Source: Phycisphaerales bacterium PN19_bin_20
GTDB taxonomy: Bacteria; Planctomycetota; Phycisphaerae; Phycisphaerales; UBA1924
NCBI GenBank assembly: GCA_021173225.1
Contig: JAJOLK010000002.1
Coordinates: forward strand, 91,391 to 155,390
Direction: 5' to 3'
DNA length: 64,000 nucleotides
In this document: in pieces, positions 7,918 through 17,290 of the stretch
Layout of the letters: each line of letters opens with the position of its first letter
How positions within the stretch are numbered: the stretch's first letter is position 1
Position numbers and translations under genes: made by a program
Notes under the pieces: model-generated
What the model was told of the DNA's origin: nothing
The model's database searches: none
Seen by the model: only the letters and a program-made list of their open reading frames with translations

Positions 7918-8679
7918 ATGACACAGCACCAAGGTTCTGCGGCTCGAATGGCCCGAACGGCCCGAGCGGCCTCCAACGCTCAAGCTGCTCCGAGCCGCTC
8001 TACGCGCGGCTTCACGCTCATCGAGCTGCTGGTGGTCATCGCGATCATCGGGATCCTCATCTCCATCGCGCTGCCCGCGCTGGCCGGGGCACGTTCGGCG
8101 GCTCGTCAGACCGAGTGTCTCTCAGACCTGCGGCAGATGGGCATCGCGCTGAACGTCTACGTCAATGACTTCCGCGACCGCCTGCCGTATCCGAACTGGG
8201 GCCCGACGACGCCGGCGAAGGGTTGGCTGTACGAGTTTCGCGCGGGGATGGACATGCAGACGGTGGCGGCTGAGGAGCGCCGGACCGGCTCGCTGTGGCC
8301 TTATCTTGAGGCGGACAAGGCCTATCACTGCCCGGCGCACAAGCCGCCGTATGTGGGCACGGCGAACCTAACCAGTTATATTATGAATGGCGCGGTGATT
8401 GGCTATGGGCGGCAGGCCACGCCCTACCGTTTGGGCCAGATGCGCAACGACGCGTGCCTGCTGTGGGACGCGAACGAGAAGCCCGAGTTTGGCCCGGCGT
8501 ATAATGACGGATCGTCGTTCCCGACCGAGATCGTGCCGGGGCACCACGGGCTGAGCATCACGTGTCTGGCGGCTGATGCGTCGAGCGTGACGCTGCGGAA
8601 CGAAGAGTTCCAGCTATTGGTGGCAGACCAGAACGCGAACCGCATGTGGTGCAACCCGGGCACGGCTAACGGTCGGTAG
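7918..8679 (+). CDS. Prepilin-type N-terminal cleavage/methylation domain protein
   Basis: This is an exported pilin-like protein of 253 residues. A basic leader of about 38 residues ends in the type IV prepilin site [18 protein letters not shown], with Gly at -1 and Glu at +5, followed by the hydrophobic helix. The body has [21 protein letters not shown], which resembles the large planctomycete family of pseudopilin-like proteins (DUF1559/H-X9-DG group). The ending [12 protein letters not shown] is not diagnostic. GGAGG lies 8 nt before the ATG at 7918. The role is unknown; processing needs a prepilin peptidase, which is not in this window. Confidence 0.88.
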   Translation: MTQHQGSAARMARTARAASNAQAAPSRSTRGFTLIELLVVIAIIGILISIALPALAGARSAARQTECLSDLRQMGIALNVYVNDFRDRLPYPNWGPTTPAKGWLYEFRAGMDMQTVAAEERRTGSLWPYLEADKAYHCPAHKPPYVGTANLTSYIMNGAVIGYGRQATPYRLGQMRNDACLLWDANEKPEFGPAYNDGSSFPTEIVPGHHGLSITCLAADASSVTLRNEEFQLLVADQNANRMWCNPGTANGR

Positions 8680-8893
8680 GGCGCCGCCTTGTATAAGACC
8701 GACAACGGGTGGTGCGCCGGGACGATTAATTTTGGCGGCTTGGTTCTCGCCCTCGGCGATTGAGCCGACACTTTTCGATGCTTCCTGCAAGCCCGAGCGT
8801 AATCCTTCGACGCACATCTAACGGTGCGTGGGCCGGGCCTGTGCGAGCGTTGACCGCCGGGGCCAGCACCACGAAGTCTTGAAGGAAACACGC

Positions 8894-9691
8894 ATGAACA
8901 CGGCTTCAACTGGTTCACTCCCCGGGCTGAAGGGAAAGGTCGCACTCATCACCGGCGGTACGAGCGGGATCGGGCGCGCCACGGCCCTGGCGCTGGCCAA
9001 GGCCGGCGGGCATGTGGTCGTCATGGGGCGGCGTGCGCCCGAGGGCGAGGCGGTTGCAAACGAGATCAGCGGGCACGGGGTCAAGGGCGTGTTTGTGCAG
9101 GGTGATGTAACCAACGAGCGCGACGTAGAGAAAGCCGTGGCGGCGGCGGTCGGCCTGACCGGGAGCCTTGATTTCGCGTTCAACAACGCGGGTGTCGAGC
9201 TTGGCGGGGTGTTGACGGCGGACGCGTCGGCCGAGGGGTACAAGAAGGTCATGGATATCAACGTGCTGGGAGTGCTGCTGAGCATGAAGCACGAGATCAA
9301 GGCGATGCTCAAGAACAACGGCGGCAAGGGTGGCGGGTCGATTGTAAATACGAGCAGCGTCGCCGGGAGCATCGGGATGGCCGGCGCGGGCGTGTATGTT
9401 GCGAGTAAGCACGCCGTCAGCGGTCTGACCAAGAGCGCGGCACTTGAGGTGGCCAAGAGCGGCATCCGCGTCAACACCGTCAGCCCGGGCGGGATCGATA
9501 CCGCGATGCTCCACCGCTTCACCGGCAGCAAGAACCCCGACGCGATGGCGTGGATGAACGGGGCGCACCCGGTTGGCCGCATCGGAACGCCCGATGAGAT
9601 CGCGATGCCAGTGCTGTTCTTGTTCAGTGACGCCAGCACGTTTGTGACCGGCAGCGACCTGATCGTGGACGGCGGCTTCACAGCCCGATGA
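8894..9691 (+). CDS. SDR family oxidoreductase
   Basis: This classical short-chain dehydrogenase/reductase has 265 residues. Motifs are the NAD(P)-binding TGGTSGIGRATALA, the structural NNAG, the catalytic Ser in NTSSVAGS, the YVASK catalytic pair, and the C-terminal SPGGIDTAML and GSDLIVDGG segments. Together these fit a 3-oxoacyl-ACP reductase/glucose dehydrogenase-type enzyme; the substrate is not predictable. GAAGGAAA lies about 6 nt before the ATG. It stands alone, with a 229-bp gap to the next gene on the other strand. Confidence 0.9.
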   Translation: MNTASTGSLPGLKGKVALITGGTSGIGRATALALAKAGGHVVVMGRRAPEGEAVANEISGHGVKGVFVQGDVTNERDVEKAVAAAVGLTGSLDFAFNNAGVELGGVLTADASAEGYKKVMDINVLGVLLSMKHEIKAMLKNNGGKGGGSIVNTSSVAGSIGMAGAGVYVASKHAVSGLTKSAALEVAKSGIRVNTVSPGGIDTAMLHRFTGSKNPDAMAWMNGAHPVGRIGTPDEIAMPVLFLFSDASTFVTGSDLIVDGGFTAR

Positions 9692-9767
9692 GATGAATTC
9701 TTGCTGGAAATCGTGAGTCCGGTCACCCCCGCGCTCCGCGTGGGTGGGCGTCGTCTCGCCTTTAGTT

Positions 9768-9791
9768 CGCTTCGCAACCAGTGGCGAAGCG
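9768..9791. other. Hairpin in the gap between convergent SDR genes
   Basis: The 229-bp gap 9692-9920 holds one clear inverted repeat, CGCTTCGC/GCGAAGCG with an 8-nt loop, without a T-tract on either side. It may be a weak bidirectional stop or a messenger 3' end. I see no gene in the gap. Confidence 0.4.
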
Positions 9792-9920
9792 CCCCGTGCG
9801 GCCCGCGCAAGTTGAGTCGGCAGGCGCGGGCTTTGCGTGATCTGTGAGTGAGCACCGGACCATCTTGGCTAGATTGAGCTAGGCCAGAGATACTGCTCCC
9901 GAGCGCGGGCGTCGCTGTGC

Positions 9921-10625
9921 CTAGGCCGGGCTTGGCAGATAGATGACCTGACCGTTGTCTTCGTCGCGTTCGCCCTGGATGCAGTCGACGATCACGCGCG
10001 CGACGAACTCGGGCTCGAGGCACTTGGCCGTCGGCAACGCTTGCTCGCTGATAAGCGAACGCAGCAGCGGCGTCTCAACCGCGCCGGGCGCGACGCTGAA
10101 GGCCCTGACCCCGACTGCGGCACCTTCGAGCGCTGCGCATCTGGCCATAAGGTCAACCGCCGCCTTGCTCGCGGCGTACGCGAAGAAGCCGGGCATCGGG
10201 TCGGCCGTCGCCATGCTTGAGACGTTGACCACGCACCCGCGGTGCTGGCGGGTGAAGATTGGCCATGCGGCGCTGATGGCCGCGGCGGGCCCGAAGGTGT
10301 TTATTGCGAAAGCGCGCTCGAAGACCTCGGGTCCCGAAGCTTCGATGGCGTGAATCTCGGCCCAACCCGCGGCGTTGACCAGCGCGTCCAGGCGTCCAAA
10401 ACGCGTCATCGCGGCGGCGACTAGCGAGCGCACCTGCACGGTTGAGCCAACGTCCGTTGGCACCGGCAAGCACGCCGCTGGCGCGCACAGAGTGACGGAC
10501 TGGGCGAGTGCGTCGGCGCGGCGGCCGGCAAGGACGAGGGCGTAGCCCTCGCGCGCCAGCGCTATGGCGACGGCGCGCCCGATGCCTGAGCCTGCGCCGG
10601 TGATGATCGCGGTGGGTCGGTCCAT
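9921..10625 (-). CDS. SDR family oxidoreductase
   Basis: This second short-chain dehydrogenase has 234 residues. It begins MDRPTAIITGAGSGIGRAVA (the TGxxxGIG cofactor motif), has NAAGW for the usual NNAG, NVSSMATADP with the catalytic Ser, and YAASK. The C-terminus lacks the conserved DGG of FabG-type enzymes and ends in a short tail. The open frame continues upstream to 10883, but the conserved N-terminus fixes the ATG at 10625. It is divergent from putA across 155 bp. The substrate is unknown. Confidence 0.9.
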   Translation of the reverse strand: MDRPTAIITGAGSGIGRAVAIALAREGYALVLAGRRADALAQSVTLCAPAACLPVPTDVGSTVQVRSLVAAAMTRFGRLDALVNAAGWAEIHAIEASGPEVFERAFAINTFGPAAAISAAWPIFTRQHRGCVVNVSSMATADPMPGFFAYAASKAAVDLMARCAALEGAAVGVRAFSVAPGAVETPLLRSLISEQALPTAKCLEPEFVARVIVDCIQGERDEDNGQVIYLPSPA

Positions 10626-10780
10626 GGGGCCAAGATGGTAGAACCGCCGCCGGTCCCAGCAGTGGGCTGCACGCCCGCGCAGGGCGGGGTCGGTCCATGC
10701 GGGGAGTTCCACGCGGGTGCGTCCGGCGTGTACGCTTGCCCACCACCACGTCGCCGCGCGATGCGCGAGAAGGAGCCCGC

Positions 10781-13700
10781 ATGGGCTGGTTTGGTCGCAA
10801 GTCGTCCTCGCCTCACCAAGCAGGCACACCCGGTAGTTTGCCCGGCAGTTCTGCAGCAGCCGGGCCGCAAGCGCGGTCACCAATGAGCAACGGGCACGCG
10901 GCTGGCGCGGCCTTGGCTCCTGCTTCGTCGATGAGCCCGCACGTCGTAGGCGGCGCGAGTGGTGGTGGTGGCGGTGGTGGGGGCGGTGGGGGTGGGGATG
11001 CTGAAGCTCGGATTGTGGCCCTCGGCTCCGAGCTGCTTGAGCGCGCCCGCGGCCACAAGACCGGCGTGCTCAGCGCCGCGTTTTACTCTGATGCACTGAT
11101 GAACTGGAGCATGAAGGACCCGAACTTCAAGGTGCAGATGTTCCGGTTTGTTGACTGCTTCCCGGTCTTGCGTGAGACCGACGACATCTACGACCATCTG
11201 CAAGATTATCTGACCCAGCCGGGGGTCACGGTCCCGGGCCCGATCGCCGCGGCCCTCAGCGCTGGCAAGCTGGCCAAGGGCCTTGCGGTCTCGACGATGC
11301 GTAAGCAGATCGAGGGCATGGCCGGCAAGTTCATCGCGGGCTCAGACGCCGCCAGCGCGCTTGGCAACCTCAAGGGTCTGTGGAACGACGGCATCGCCTT
11401 CAGCGTCGACCTGCTGGGCGAGGCGTGCGTGAGTGACGCCGAGGCCGACGCGTACCGCGACAAGTACCTTGACCTGATCGAGAACCTGCCCGGTCAGGTT
11501 TCGGGCTGGAAGGGCAGCCAGCGGCTGGAGACCGACGCGATGGGCGCGATCCCGCGCACGAACGTCAGTGTGAAGATCAGCAGCCTCAGCGCGCGGTGTG
11601 ACCCGATCGACACCGAGGGCTCGATCTGCGACCTGATGACGCGGCTGGTGCCGATCCTTCAGGCCGCCGCGGGCAAGGGCGTGTTCATCAACTTCGATAT
11701 GGAGCAGTTCGCGCTCAAAGACCTGACCCTCGAGCTCTTCGAGCGCTGCTGCAAGCGCGTCACGTTCGAGGCCGGGCTGGCCATGCAGGCGTACCTGCTT
11801 AGCGGGCCCGACGATGCGCGCCGGCTTGGCGAGTGGGCAAGGCGGACCGGGCGGGTTGTGACCGTGCGGCTGGTCAAGGGCGCGTACTGGGATTACGAAA
11901 CCATCAACGCCGAGGCGCGGGGGTGGCCCTGCCCCGTCTGGCCGACGAAGAAGCAGACCGACGCGTGCTTTGAGGTCATGTCTGGGCTCATCCTTGACTA
12001 CGCCCCGCAGAAGACCGCGACGGGCACCACCGGGGGCATCAAGCTGGCGCTGGGCAGCCACAACGCGCGGTCGATTGCCGCGGCACTGGCGGGGCTTGAA
12101 GCGCGTGGGCTACCGCGCAGCGCCATCGAGCTGCAGATGCTGCACGGGATGGCCGACCAGCTCAAGCACGCCGCGGCGGAGATGGGCCTGCGCGTGCGCG
12201 AGTACGTGCCCGTGGGGCAGATGATCCCCGGGATGGCCTACCTCGTCCGCCGTTTGCTTGAGAACACCAGCAACGAGAGCTGGCTGAAGGCTGGGTTTCT
12301 TGAGAACGCCAACGTCGCCACGCTGCTGGCCTCGCCGCACGCCTCGGCCTTCCCTGGTGCCGGCGCGCACACCGGCGACGCGAACACGATCCGCACCGCC
12401 GAGCCCAGCGCCACCAACCTTGACCGCGCGCCCGAGCGACACGCGCTGAGCCCCGGGGTTGACCTCAACTTTCAGGGCGCCCACGTCCGCCGGTTCTACA
12501 ACGAGGCGTTCCGCGACTTTTCGCAGGCCCCGGTGCGGGCGGCGTTCGCGACGGCAGTCGCTGGCGCGGCCGTGCCCCGCGTGGCCAACGACCGCACCCC
12601 CGAACAGGCCCGCGCGATGGTGACCAGCGCCGATGCGGCCTTCGCGTCATGGCGCGACGTTGACGTTCGCACCCGTGCCGCGGCTTTGCTGCACGCGGCG
12701 TTAGAGATGCGCCGGCGACGCGACGAGCTCTCGGGCGTGATGATCAAAGAGGCCGGCAAAACCTGGCGCGAGGCCGACGCGGACGTCTGCGAAGCCATCG
12801 ACTTCTGCGAGTTCTACGCGCGCCTGGCGGTGCCGATGTTCACACGCCAGCGGATCGGGCGGTTCATCGGCGAGCTTGACGAGGTGGTCTGCGAGCCGCG
12901 CGGCGTCTGCGTGGTCATCGCGCCGTGGAACTTCCCGCTGGCGATCTGCTGCGGAATGGCCGTGGCGGCGCTGGTCACTGGCAACACGGTGATCGTCAAG
13001 CCCGCCGAGCAAACCCCCGGGATCGCCAAGCTCATGGTCGAGATCATTCACCGGGGCATCGAGGCGGCCCTCAAGAGCGAAGCGAGCAAGGGGCAATCAG
13101 CGGTCAGCGCGAGTAACGTTCTGCACCTTTGCCCAGCGCCCGGTGAGACCACTGGCGCAAGTCTGGTGCGTGACGAGCGCGTGGCGCTGATCGCCTTCAC
13201 CGGCTCGCGCGACGTGGGGCTTGACATCCTGCACGCCGCCGCGCCGCGCTCGCCGTTGAGCCAGCAGCAGCCCGGCCAGCCGCTGCCCGACGGACGGGCG
13301 CTGGGCGCGCCCACCACGGCGCCGACGCACGTCAAGCACGTCGTCTGTGAGATGGGCGGCAAGAACGCCGTGATCATCGACACCAGTGCCGACCATGACG
13401 AGGCCGTGCTCGCGGCCCGGCACTCGGCATTCGCCTTTCAAGGGCAGAAGTGCTCGGCCCTCTCGCGGCTGATCGTCGTTGACCCGCAGGGGCCCGACGG
13501 CCCCAGCATCAAGCACTTCCGCCAGCGGCTTGTTGAAGCCACCGGCGCGCTTGCCATTGGCGACCCGACCAAGCCCGGCACCGACATCGGCCCGGTCATC
13601 GACGCCGAAGCAGCCGCGAAGATCAACGGGTACATCGGGCGGGCCAAGGCCAGCGGGCTCAGCTGCTTCCAACTCTCGTTGCCAGCGAACCTGCCCGCGC

Positions 13701-14101
13701 AGGACGCGGGGCGTTACGTATCGCCAACGATTTTCTGGACCGTGCCCGAGACGCACGAGCTGGCGCGTGAGGAAGTCTTTGGGCCGGTGCTGGCGGTCAT
13801 GCACGCCAAGAGCTTTGAGGATGCGCTGCGCATCGCCAACAGCCTGCCCTACAAGCTCACCGGCGGCGTCTTCACCCGCAAGCCCGCGCACCTTGAGCTT
13901 GCCAAGAAGCGCTTTCGCGTCGGCAACCTCTACCTCAACCGCGGCATCACCGGCGCGCTGGTCGCACGGCATCCCTTCGGCGGCTTCGGGATGTCTGGCG
14001 TGGGATCAAAGGCCGGCGGGACCGAGTACCTGCACCACTTTGTCGTCCCGCGCGCGATCGCTGAGAACACCATGCGACGCGGCTTCGCGCCCGAGGTTTG
14101 A
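10781..14101 (+). CDS. putA: Bifunctional proline dehydrogenase / L-glutamate gamma-semialdehyde dehydrogenase
   Basis: This 1106-residue PutA converts proline to glutamate in two steps. The FAD-dependent proline dehydrogenase barrel occupies roughly residues 90-510 (DMEQFALKDLTLELF, RLVKGAYWDYE, LGSHNARSI, YVPVGQMIPGMAYLVRR). The aldehyde dehydrogenase domain occupies about 560-1095 (APWNFPLAI, FTGSRDVG, catalytic Glu about 857 in CEMGGKN, catalytic Cys about 891 in FQGQKCSA, EEVFGPVLAV). The N-terminal 75 residues are low complexity with 12 consecutive Gly. No RHH DNA-binding domain is present, so it is not an autoregulating trifunctional form. AAGGAG lies about 6 nt before the ATG. Confidence 0.95.
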   Translation: MGWFGRKSSSPHQAGTPGSLPGSSAAAGPQARSPMSNGHAAGAALAPASSMSPHVVGGASGGGGGGGGGGGGDAEARIVALGSELLERARGHKTGVLSAAFYSDALMNWSMKDPNFKVQMFRFVDCFPVLRETDDIYDHLQDYLTQPGVTVPGPIAAALSAGKLAKGLAVSTMRKQIEGMAGKFIAGSDAASALGNLKGLWNDGIAFSVDLLGEACVSDAEADAYRDKYLDLIENLPGQVSGWKGSQRLETDAMGAIPRTNVSVKISSLSARCDPIDTEGSICDLMTRLVPILQAAAGKGVFINFDMEQFALKDLTLELFERCCKRVTFEAGLAMQAYLLSGPDDARRLGEWARRTGRVVTVRLVKGAYWDYETINAEARGWPCPVWPTKKQTDACFEVMSGLILDYAPQKTATGTTGGIKLALGSHNARSIAAALAGLEARGLPRSAIELQMLHGMADQLKHAAAEMGLRVREYVPVGQMIPGMAYLVRRLLENTSNESWLKAGFLENANVATLLASPHASAFPGAGAHTGDANTIRTAEPSATNLDRAPERHALSPGVDLNFQGAHVRRFYNEAFRDFSQAPVRAAFATAVAGAAVPRVANDRTPEQARAMVTSADAAFASWRDVDVRTRAAALLHAALEMRRRRDELSGVMIKEAGKTWREADADVCEAIDFCEFYARLAVPMFTRQRIGRFIGELDEVVCEPRGVCVVIAPWNFPLAICCGMAVAALVTGNTVIVKPAEQTPGIAKLMVEIIHRGIEAALKSEASKGQSAVSASNVLHLCPAPGETTGASLVRDERVALIAFTGSRDVGLDILHAAAPRSPLSQQQPGQPLPDGRALGAPTTAPTHVKHVVCEMGGKNAVIIDTSADHDEAVLAARHSAFAFQGQKCSALSRLIVVDPQGPDGPSIKHFRQRLVEATGALAIGDPTKPGTDIGPVIDAEAAAKINGYIGRAKASGLSCFQLSLPANLPAQDAGRYVSPTIFWTVPETHELAREEVFGPVLAVMHAKSFEDALRIANSLPYKLTGGVFTRKPAHLELAKKRFRVGNLYLNRGITGALVARHPFGGFGMSGVGSKAGGTEYLHHFVVPRAIAENTMRRGFAPEV

Positions 14102-14239
14102 TAGGGATTCTCTATTAATCTTGCGCGCATGGGTATCGACTGGATATCCCCACGTTCCGCGCACTTCTTGGTTATGTCGCCTGTGATCTACATCGCCCGG
14201 CCTTGGCCCGTCCCGGATGTGTCCGCGAACCAACGCAAA

Positions 14240-14270
14240 GGCGGCGCGGGCCGATCAAGCCAGCGCCGCC
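14240..14270 (-). terminator. Possible terminator of the DUF4394 gene
   Basis: GGCGGCGC/GCGCCGCC forms an 8-bp stem; read on the minus strand it is followed by TTTGCGTT. It lies 113 bp past the stop at 14383. The rest of the 281-bp gap 14102-14382 shows a second hairpin (AGCACCG/CGGTGCT, 14320-14338) and no gene. Confidence 0.4.
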
Positions 14271-14382
14271 CGAAAGGTGTCACCATTGACGCGCACAAGC
14301 GTCAGGGAAGAGATCAGTCAGCACCGCGGATCGGTGCTCCGAACCCGCGGCGTGTGTGAGCCACAAGCCCGTGCTTGCTCGC

Positions 14383-15273
14383 TCAGCGACGACGGCGCAG
14401 CAGCGCCAGTCCGCCAAGGCCCAGCACCGCCGCTGCGCCCGGCGTAGGGATCACCGCGATGGCCGTCAGGATCGAGCCGCCGCCAATCTGGCCCACAAAC
14501 GTGCCCGCGCCCGTGTTCAGGTTGATGGTCCAGAACGTGGTGCGCGCCAGCGCGACGTCGCGCACCGCGGCGTACGCGATGCCCGTCGCGCCGCTGATAT
14601 CAAAGCCCGCCATGTCGTTGAGGTCGGCCCCAACGCTGCCGACGGTTACCAGCCCGCCCGCGTTCGGCGGGTTCTGGATCGCCAGGATGTCCAGATTGGT
14701 GTCAATCACATACAGCGTCGTGGTCGTCGCGCCAGCAAAGTTGTTGGTGTACGCACCGCCCACGGCGTTGGGGTTCACGCCAAAGTTCAAGTCGCCCGCC
14801 ACATAGTTCATCGCACCGTCAACTGCCGCCACCGCGCCGGTGATCGGGTTCAGACGCAGGTTCTGGTCCGCGTCGCTGATCACGCGGATGCGATCAACTG
14901 TCGGGTTGAAGTCAAAGCCGAAGCTCGAGCCGTTCAGCGGCGTCGAGAACTGCGGGCCGACCTGCGTGGCCACGCCGGTGCTCACGTTGATCGTGTACAG
15001 GCGCGAGAAGCTGCCCATCGCGTACAGCTCGCCCGTAGCGGGGCGGAAGTCGATGCCGCGCACGACCTCGTTGGTCTGCATGCCCTGGATGGCGACGCCC
15101 GAGAGGATCGTCCCGGGCGCCTGCGGGTTGAAGCGGATGAGCGTGTTGTCCTGTGTCACGCCGTAGACCTGATCGACCTGCGCCTGAGCGCTGGCGGCCA
15201 ATGTGCCGACGGCCAGCGCCACGGCAAGTCCTGTGCGGGCAATAAAAAACGCCTGAACGCTAGTTTGAGCCAT
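14383..15273 (-). CDS. Exported DUF4394-domain protein with PEP-CTERM-like tail
   Basis: This secreted protein has 296 residues. An N-terminal signal peptide (hydrophobic TGLAVALAVGTLAASAQAQ) is followed by a beta-rich body typical of DUF4394 (VYGVTQDNTLIRFNP, VRGIDFRPATGELYA, FDFNPTVDRIRVISD, GDLNFGVNPNAVGGAYTNN). The C-terminus is a sorting-type tail: IPTPGAAAVLGLGG, a short hydrophobic stretch, then RRRR. AGGAGAAGGA lies just before the ATG at 15273. DUF4394 repeats are thought to form a propeller-like fold; function is unknown. The gene is divergent from an ECF sigma operon, which hints at shared control. Confidence 0.88.
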   Translation of the reverse strand: MAQTSVQAFFIARTGLAVALAVGTLAASAQAQVDQVYGVTQDNTLIRFNPQAPGTILSGVAIQGMQTNEVVRGIDFRPATGELYAMGSFSRLYTINVSTGVATQVGPQFSTPLNGSSFGFDFNPTVDRIRVISDADQNLRLNPITGAVAAVDGAMNYVAGDLNFGVNPNAVGGAYTNNFAGATTTTLYVIDTNLDILAIQNPPNAGGLVTVGSVGADLNDMAGFDISGATGIAYAAVRDVALARTTFWTINLNTGAGTFVGQIGGGSILTAIAVIPTPGAAAVLGLGGLALLRRRR

Positions 15274-15560
15274 GATCGTCCTTCTCCTCGCGCTGAGCGC
15301 GACATACCGCGCGATGCCCGCACGAACGCCTCCCCGCGAACGCGGAGGTTTCTGGCCGTTCTGCTGCGCACCGACACGCTCTGCCCAGCTATCGGGGGAC
15401 CCGCGCAATCGGTTTTTGGTCCCGTGCAGATTTCTTGCCCGGCGAGCGTTCAAACCCCTCCATCACTTGAATACCATCGAACCGCATGGTCGACACCTGC
15501 GTAAGGCCACATCGAAGCGTTGATCGAGGCAAACCGTTCCCAGAGCAGCGTTCACTGAGC
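15274..15560. other. Divergent intergenic region, DUF4394 gene and sigma-factor operon
   Basis: These 287 bp separate two divergent transcription units and must hold their promoters. I see no convincing sigma70 -35/-10 pair and no gene. If the sigma factor is autoregulated, its own promoter would lie here. Confidence 0.4.
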
Positions 15561-16184
15561 ATGGTTTCTCCAAGCCCCATCCTGCCGCGAGTTGCCGCTG
15601 GCGACCGCGCCGCGGTCGAGGCGTGCATCAACGAGTACGCCGGGCTCATCCAGGCTCTTGCGGTCCGTTACCTCGGACATGCCGGCCCCGACGTTGACGA
15701 CGCGGTCCAGGACGTGTTTGTTGAGCTCTGGCGCTGCGCCGGCCGGTTCACTCCAGGTGAGGGTTCTTCCGAAGCCGCATTCATCGCAACAATCGCCCAC
15801 CGCAGGCTGATTGACGCCCAGCGCCGAAAGGCCAGCGGGCTGCGGCTCGTCGCGGCCATTGAAAGCGGCACCCACGCCGCACCGTCAAGCACCGCCCGCG
15901 CCTCTGACCCCGGCGTTCACGCAGAGGATGACCTTCGCGCTGCTGCCGCCGCCCTCAACCAGCTCACTGAGCCAGTGCGTGAAGCGATGTATCTATCGTT
16001 TTTCCACGGGCTTACTCACAGCGCCATAGCTCACCGCACGGGCGTGCCCGTCGGGACGGTCAAGACGCGCCTGCGCCGCGGGCTCGTCGAAGTCCGCCGC
16101 GCGATCTTCGGCCCCGGGGCCGAGCAGGGTGCCGGCACCGCCGCCACGGGCCTTCGCCGCGCACCGAATGGGGGTGACGCATGA
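15561..16184 (+). CDS. ECF-type RNA polymerase sigma factor
   Basis: This group 4 sigma factor has 207 residues. Region 2 is visible as YAGLIQALAVRYLGHAGPDVDDAVQDVFVELWRCA...FIATIAHRRLID (shown shortened), and region 4 as LTEPVREAMYLSFFHGLTHSAIAHRTGVP followed by GTVKTRLRRGL. The ATG at 15561 gives the usual N-terminus; an upstream frame at 15486 adds unrelated residues. The stop overlaps the next gene by 4 nt (ATGA), so sigma and anti-sigma are translationally coupled. The RskA-type partner suggests a SigK-like signalling pair responding to an envelope signal. Confidence 0.92.
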   Translation: MVSPSPILPRVAAGDRAAVEACINEYAGLIQALAVRYLGHAGPDVDDAVQDVFVELWRCAGRFTPGEGSSEAAFIATIAHRRLIDAQRRKASGLRLVAAIESGTHAAPSSTARASDPGVHAEDDLRAAAAALNQLTEPVREAMYLSFFHGLTHSAIAHRTGVPVGTVKTRLRRGLVEVRRAIFGPGAEQGAGTAATGLRRAPNGGDA

Positions 16185-17164
16185 GCGACCTCACCCGTGA
16201 CATCACGCGGCTCGAAGAGCTCCTCGCCGGCCTCGCCATCGGCGATCTCGCGCCCGAAGAGCACGCCGAGCTCCAGTCGCTGCTCGCGACCCGTGGTGAC
16301 CAGACCAGTGGCAGTGCAGCAGACAGCGCAAGTGTGTCGGCCAGTCCAGCCGCGCGTGATCACCTCGCCGCCGGCGCGCTGGTCGCCGCGTTGGCCAAGT
16401 CGTCCGGCCCAGGCACGGTCGCAAGCGTCAGCCCCGCGCTGCGGACCAAGCTTCTCGCGCAAGGCCTCGCGCTTACAGGTGCGAGCAGCACAGGTGCGAG
16501 CGGTACAGGCGCGAGCAGCACAGACGCGAGCAGCACCGGTGCAAGCTCTTCCGAGAACTCTCCAGCAGCCCCGCTGCACGCGCGGTTCGGCTGGATCGCC
16601 GCCGCCGCCGCCTTGGCCTTCGCCGCCGTTGGCTGGCTCCGCCCATCAGGCGTACCCGTCATTGCCACGTCTACTAGCACCTGGGCCCTGCGCCAGACGC
16701 TGCTGGCGGAGAACACCGACACGGTCGTGCTCGCCTTCAACAACACCGCCGACGAAACCAGCAAGGGGCTCTCGGGCGATGTTGTCTGGAACCAGCGCCT
16801 GCAGGCCGGCTACTTGCGCTTCCGCGGGCTGGCCAAGAACAACCCCAGCAAGGACCAGTACCAGCTCTGGATCTTCGACGGCGGTCGCCCCGCTGAGTAT
16901 CCCGTTGATGGTGGCGTCTTTGACGCCGCCGCTGTTCGACCTGACAACGGCGACATGATTATCCCCATCGACGCCAAGCTGCTGGTCCGCAACCCGGCGG
17001 CATTCGCCGTGACCATCGAGCAGTCCGGCGGCGTGGTCGTCACCAAGCGTGAGCGCGTCGTCGCCTTGGCCGCCAAGCCCGCGCCAAAGCCCGATGAGAA
17101 GCCGTCTGACGCCCCCTCTGGAACCCCCGGTTCGCAGCCCGGCCAGCCACCGCCGCCCAAGTGA
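16181..17164 (+). CDS. RskA-type anti-sigma factor
   Basis: This single-pass membrane anti-sigma factor has 327 residues. The cytoplasmic part starts with an acidic helical segment (TRLEELLAGLAIGDLAPEEH), as in zinc-free anti-sigma domains. A linker of Thr-Gly-Ala-Ser repeats follows (about residues 100-125). The transmembrane helix WIAAAAALAFAAVGWL comes next, then a periplasmic anti-sigma-K (RskA) domain with GYLRFRGLAKNNP, YQLWIFDGGRP, YPVDGGVFDA and PAAFAVTIEQSGGVVV. The C-terminus is Pro/Lys-rich. It starts inside the sigma-factor stop (ATGA overlap). By family precedent it sequesters the sigma factor until regulated proteolysis. Confidence 0.9.
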   Translation: MSDLTRDITRLEELLAGLAIGDLAPEEHAELQSLLATRGDQTSGSAADSASVSASPAARDHLAAGALVAALAKSSGPGTVASVSPALRTKLLAQGLALTGASSTGASGTGASSTDASSTGASSSENSPAAPLHARFGWIAAAAALAFAAVGWLRPSGVPVIATSTSTWALRQTLLAENTDTVVLAFNNTADETSKGLSGDVVWNQRLQAGYLRFRGLAKNNPSKDQYQLWIFDGGRPAEYPVDGGVFDAAAVRPDNGDMIIPIDAKLLVRNPAAFAVTIEQSGGVVVTKRERVVALAAKPAPKPDEKPSDAPSGTPGSQPGQPPPPK

Positions 17165-17290
17165 TGCGCCAGAGACCCCGGCGGCACGCAGAATCCCTTG
17201 TCAAACGACAATCTTGACTTTTTTTTCTCGGCCTCAGCCCGGTCGTGTAGTATCTTCCATAGCTAGGCGACTACTTGCCGGAGGTACCCC

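Noticed and set aside
16474-16552. TGAS-encoding repeat in the anti-sigma gene as a frameshifted or phase-variable tract
   Set aside because: The repeat stays in frame throughout and the downstream RskA domain is intact, so there is no evidence of disruption here.
17214-17253. TTGACT and TAGTAT as a promoter of the dockerin-type gene
   Set aside because: The spacer is 28 bp, far outside the 16-19 bp range. The T-tract between them fits a terminator for the preceding gene better.
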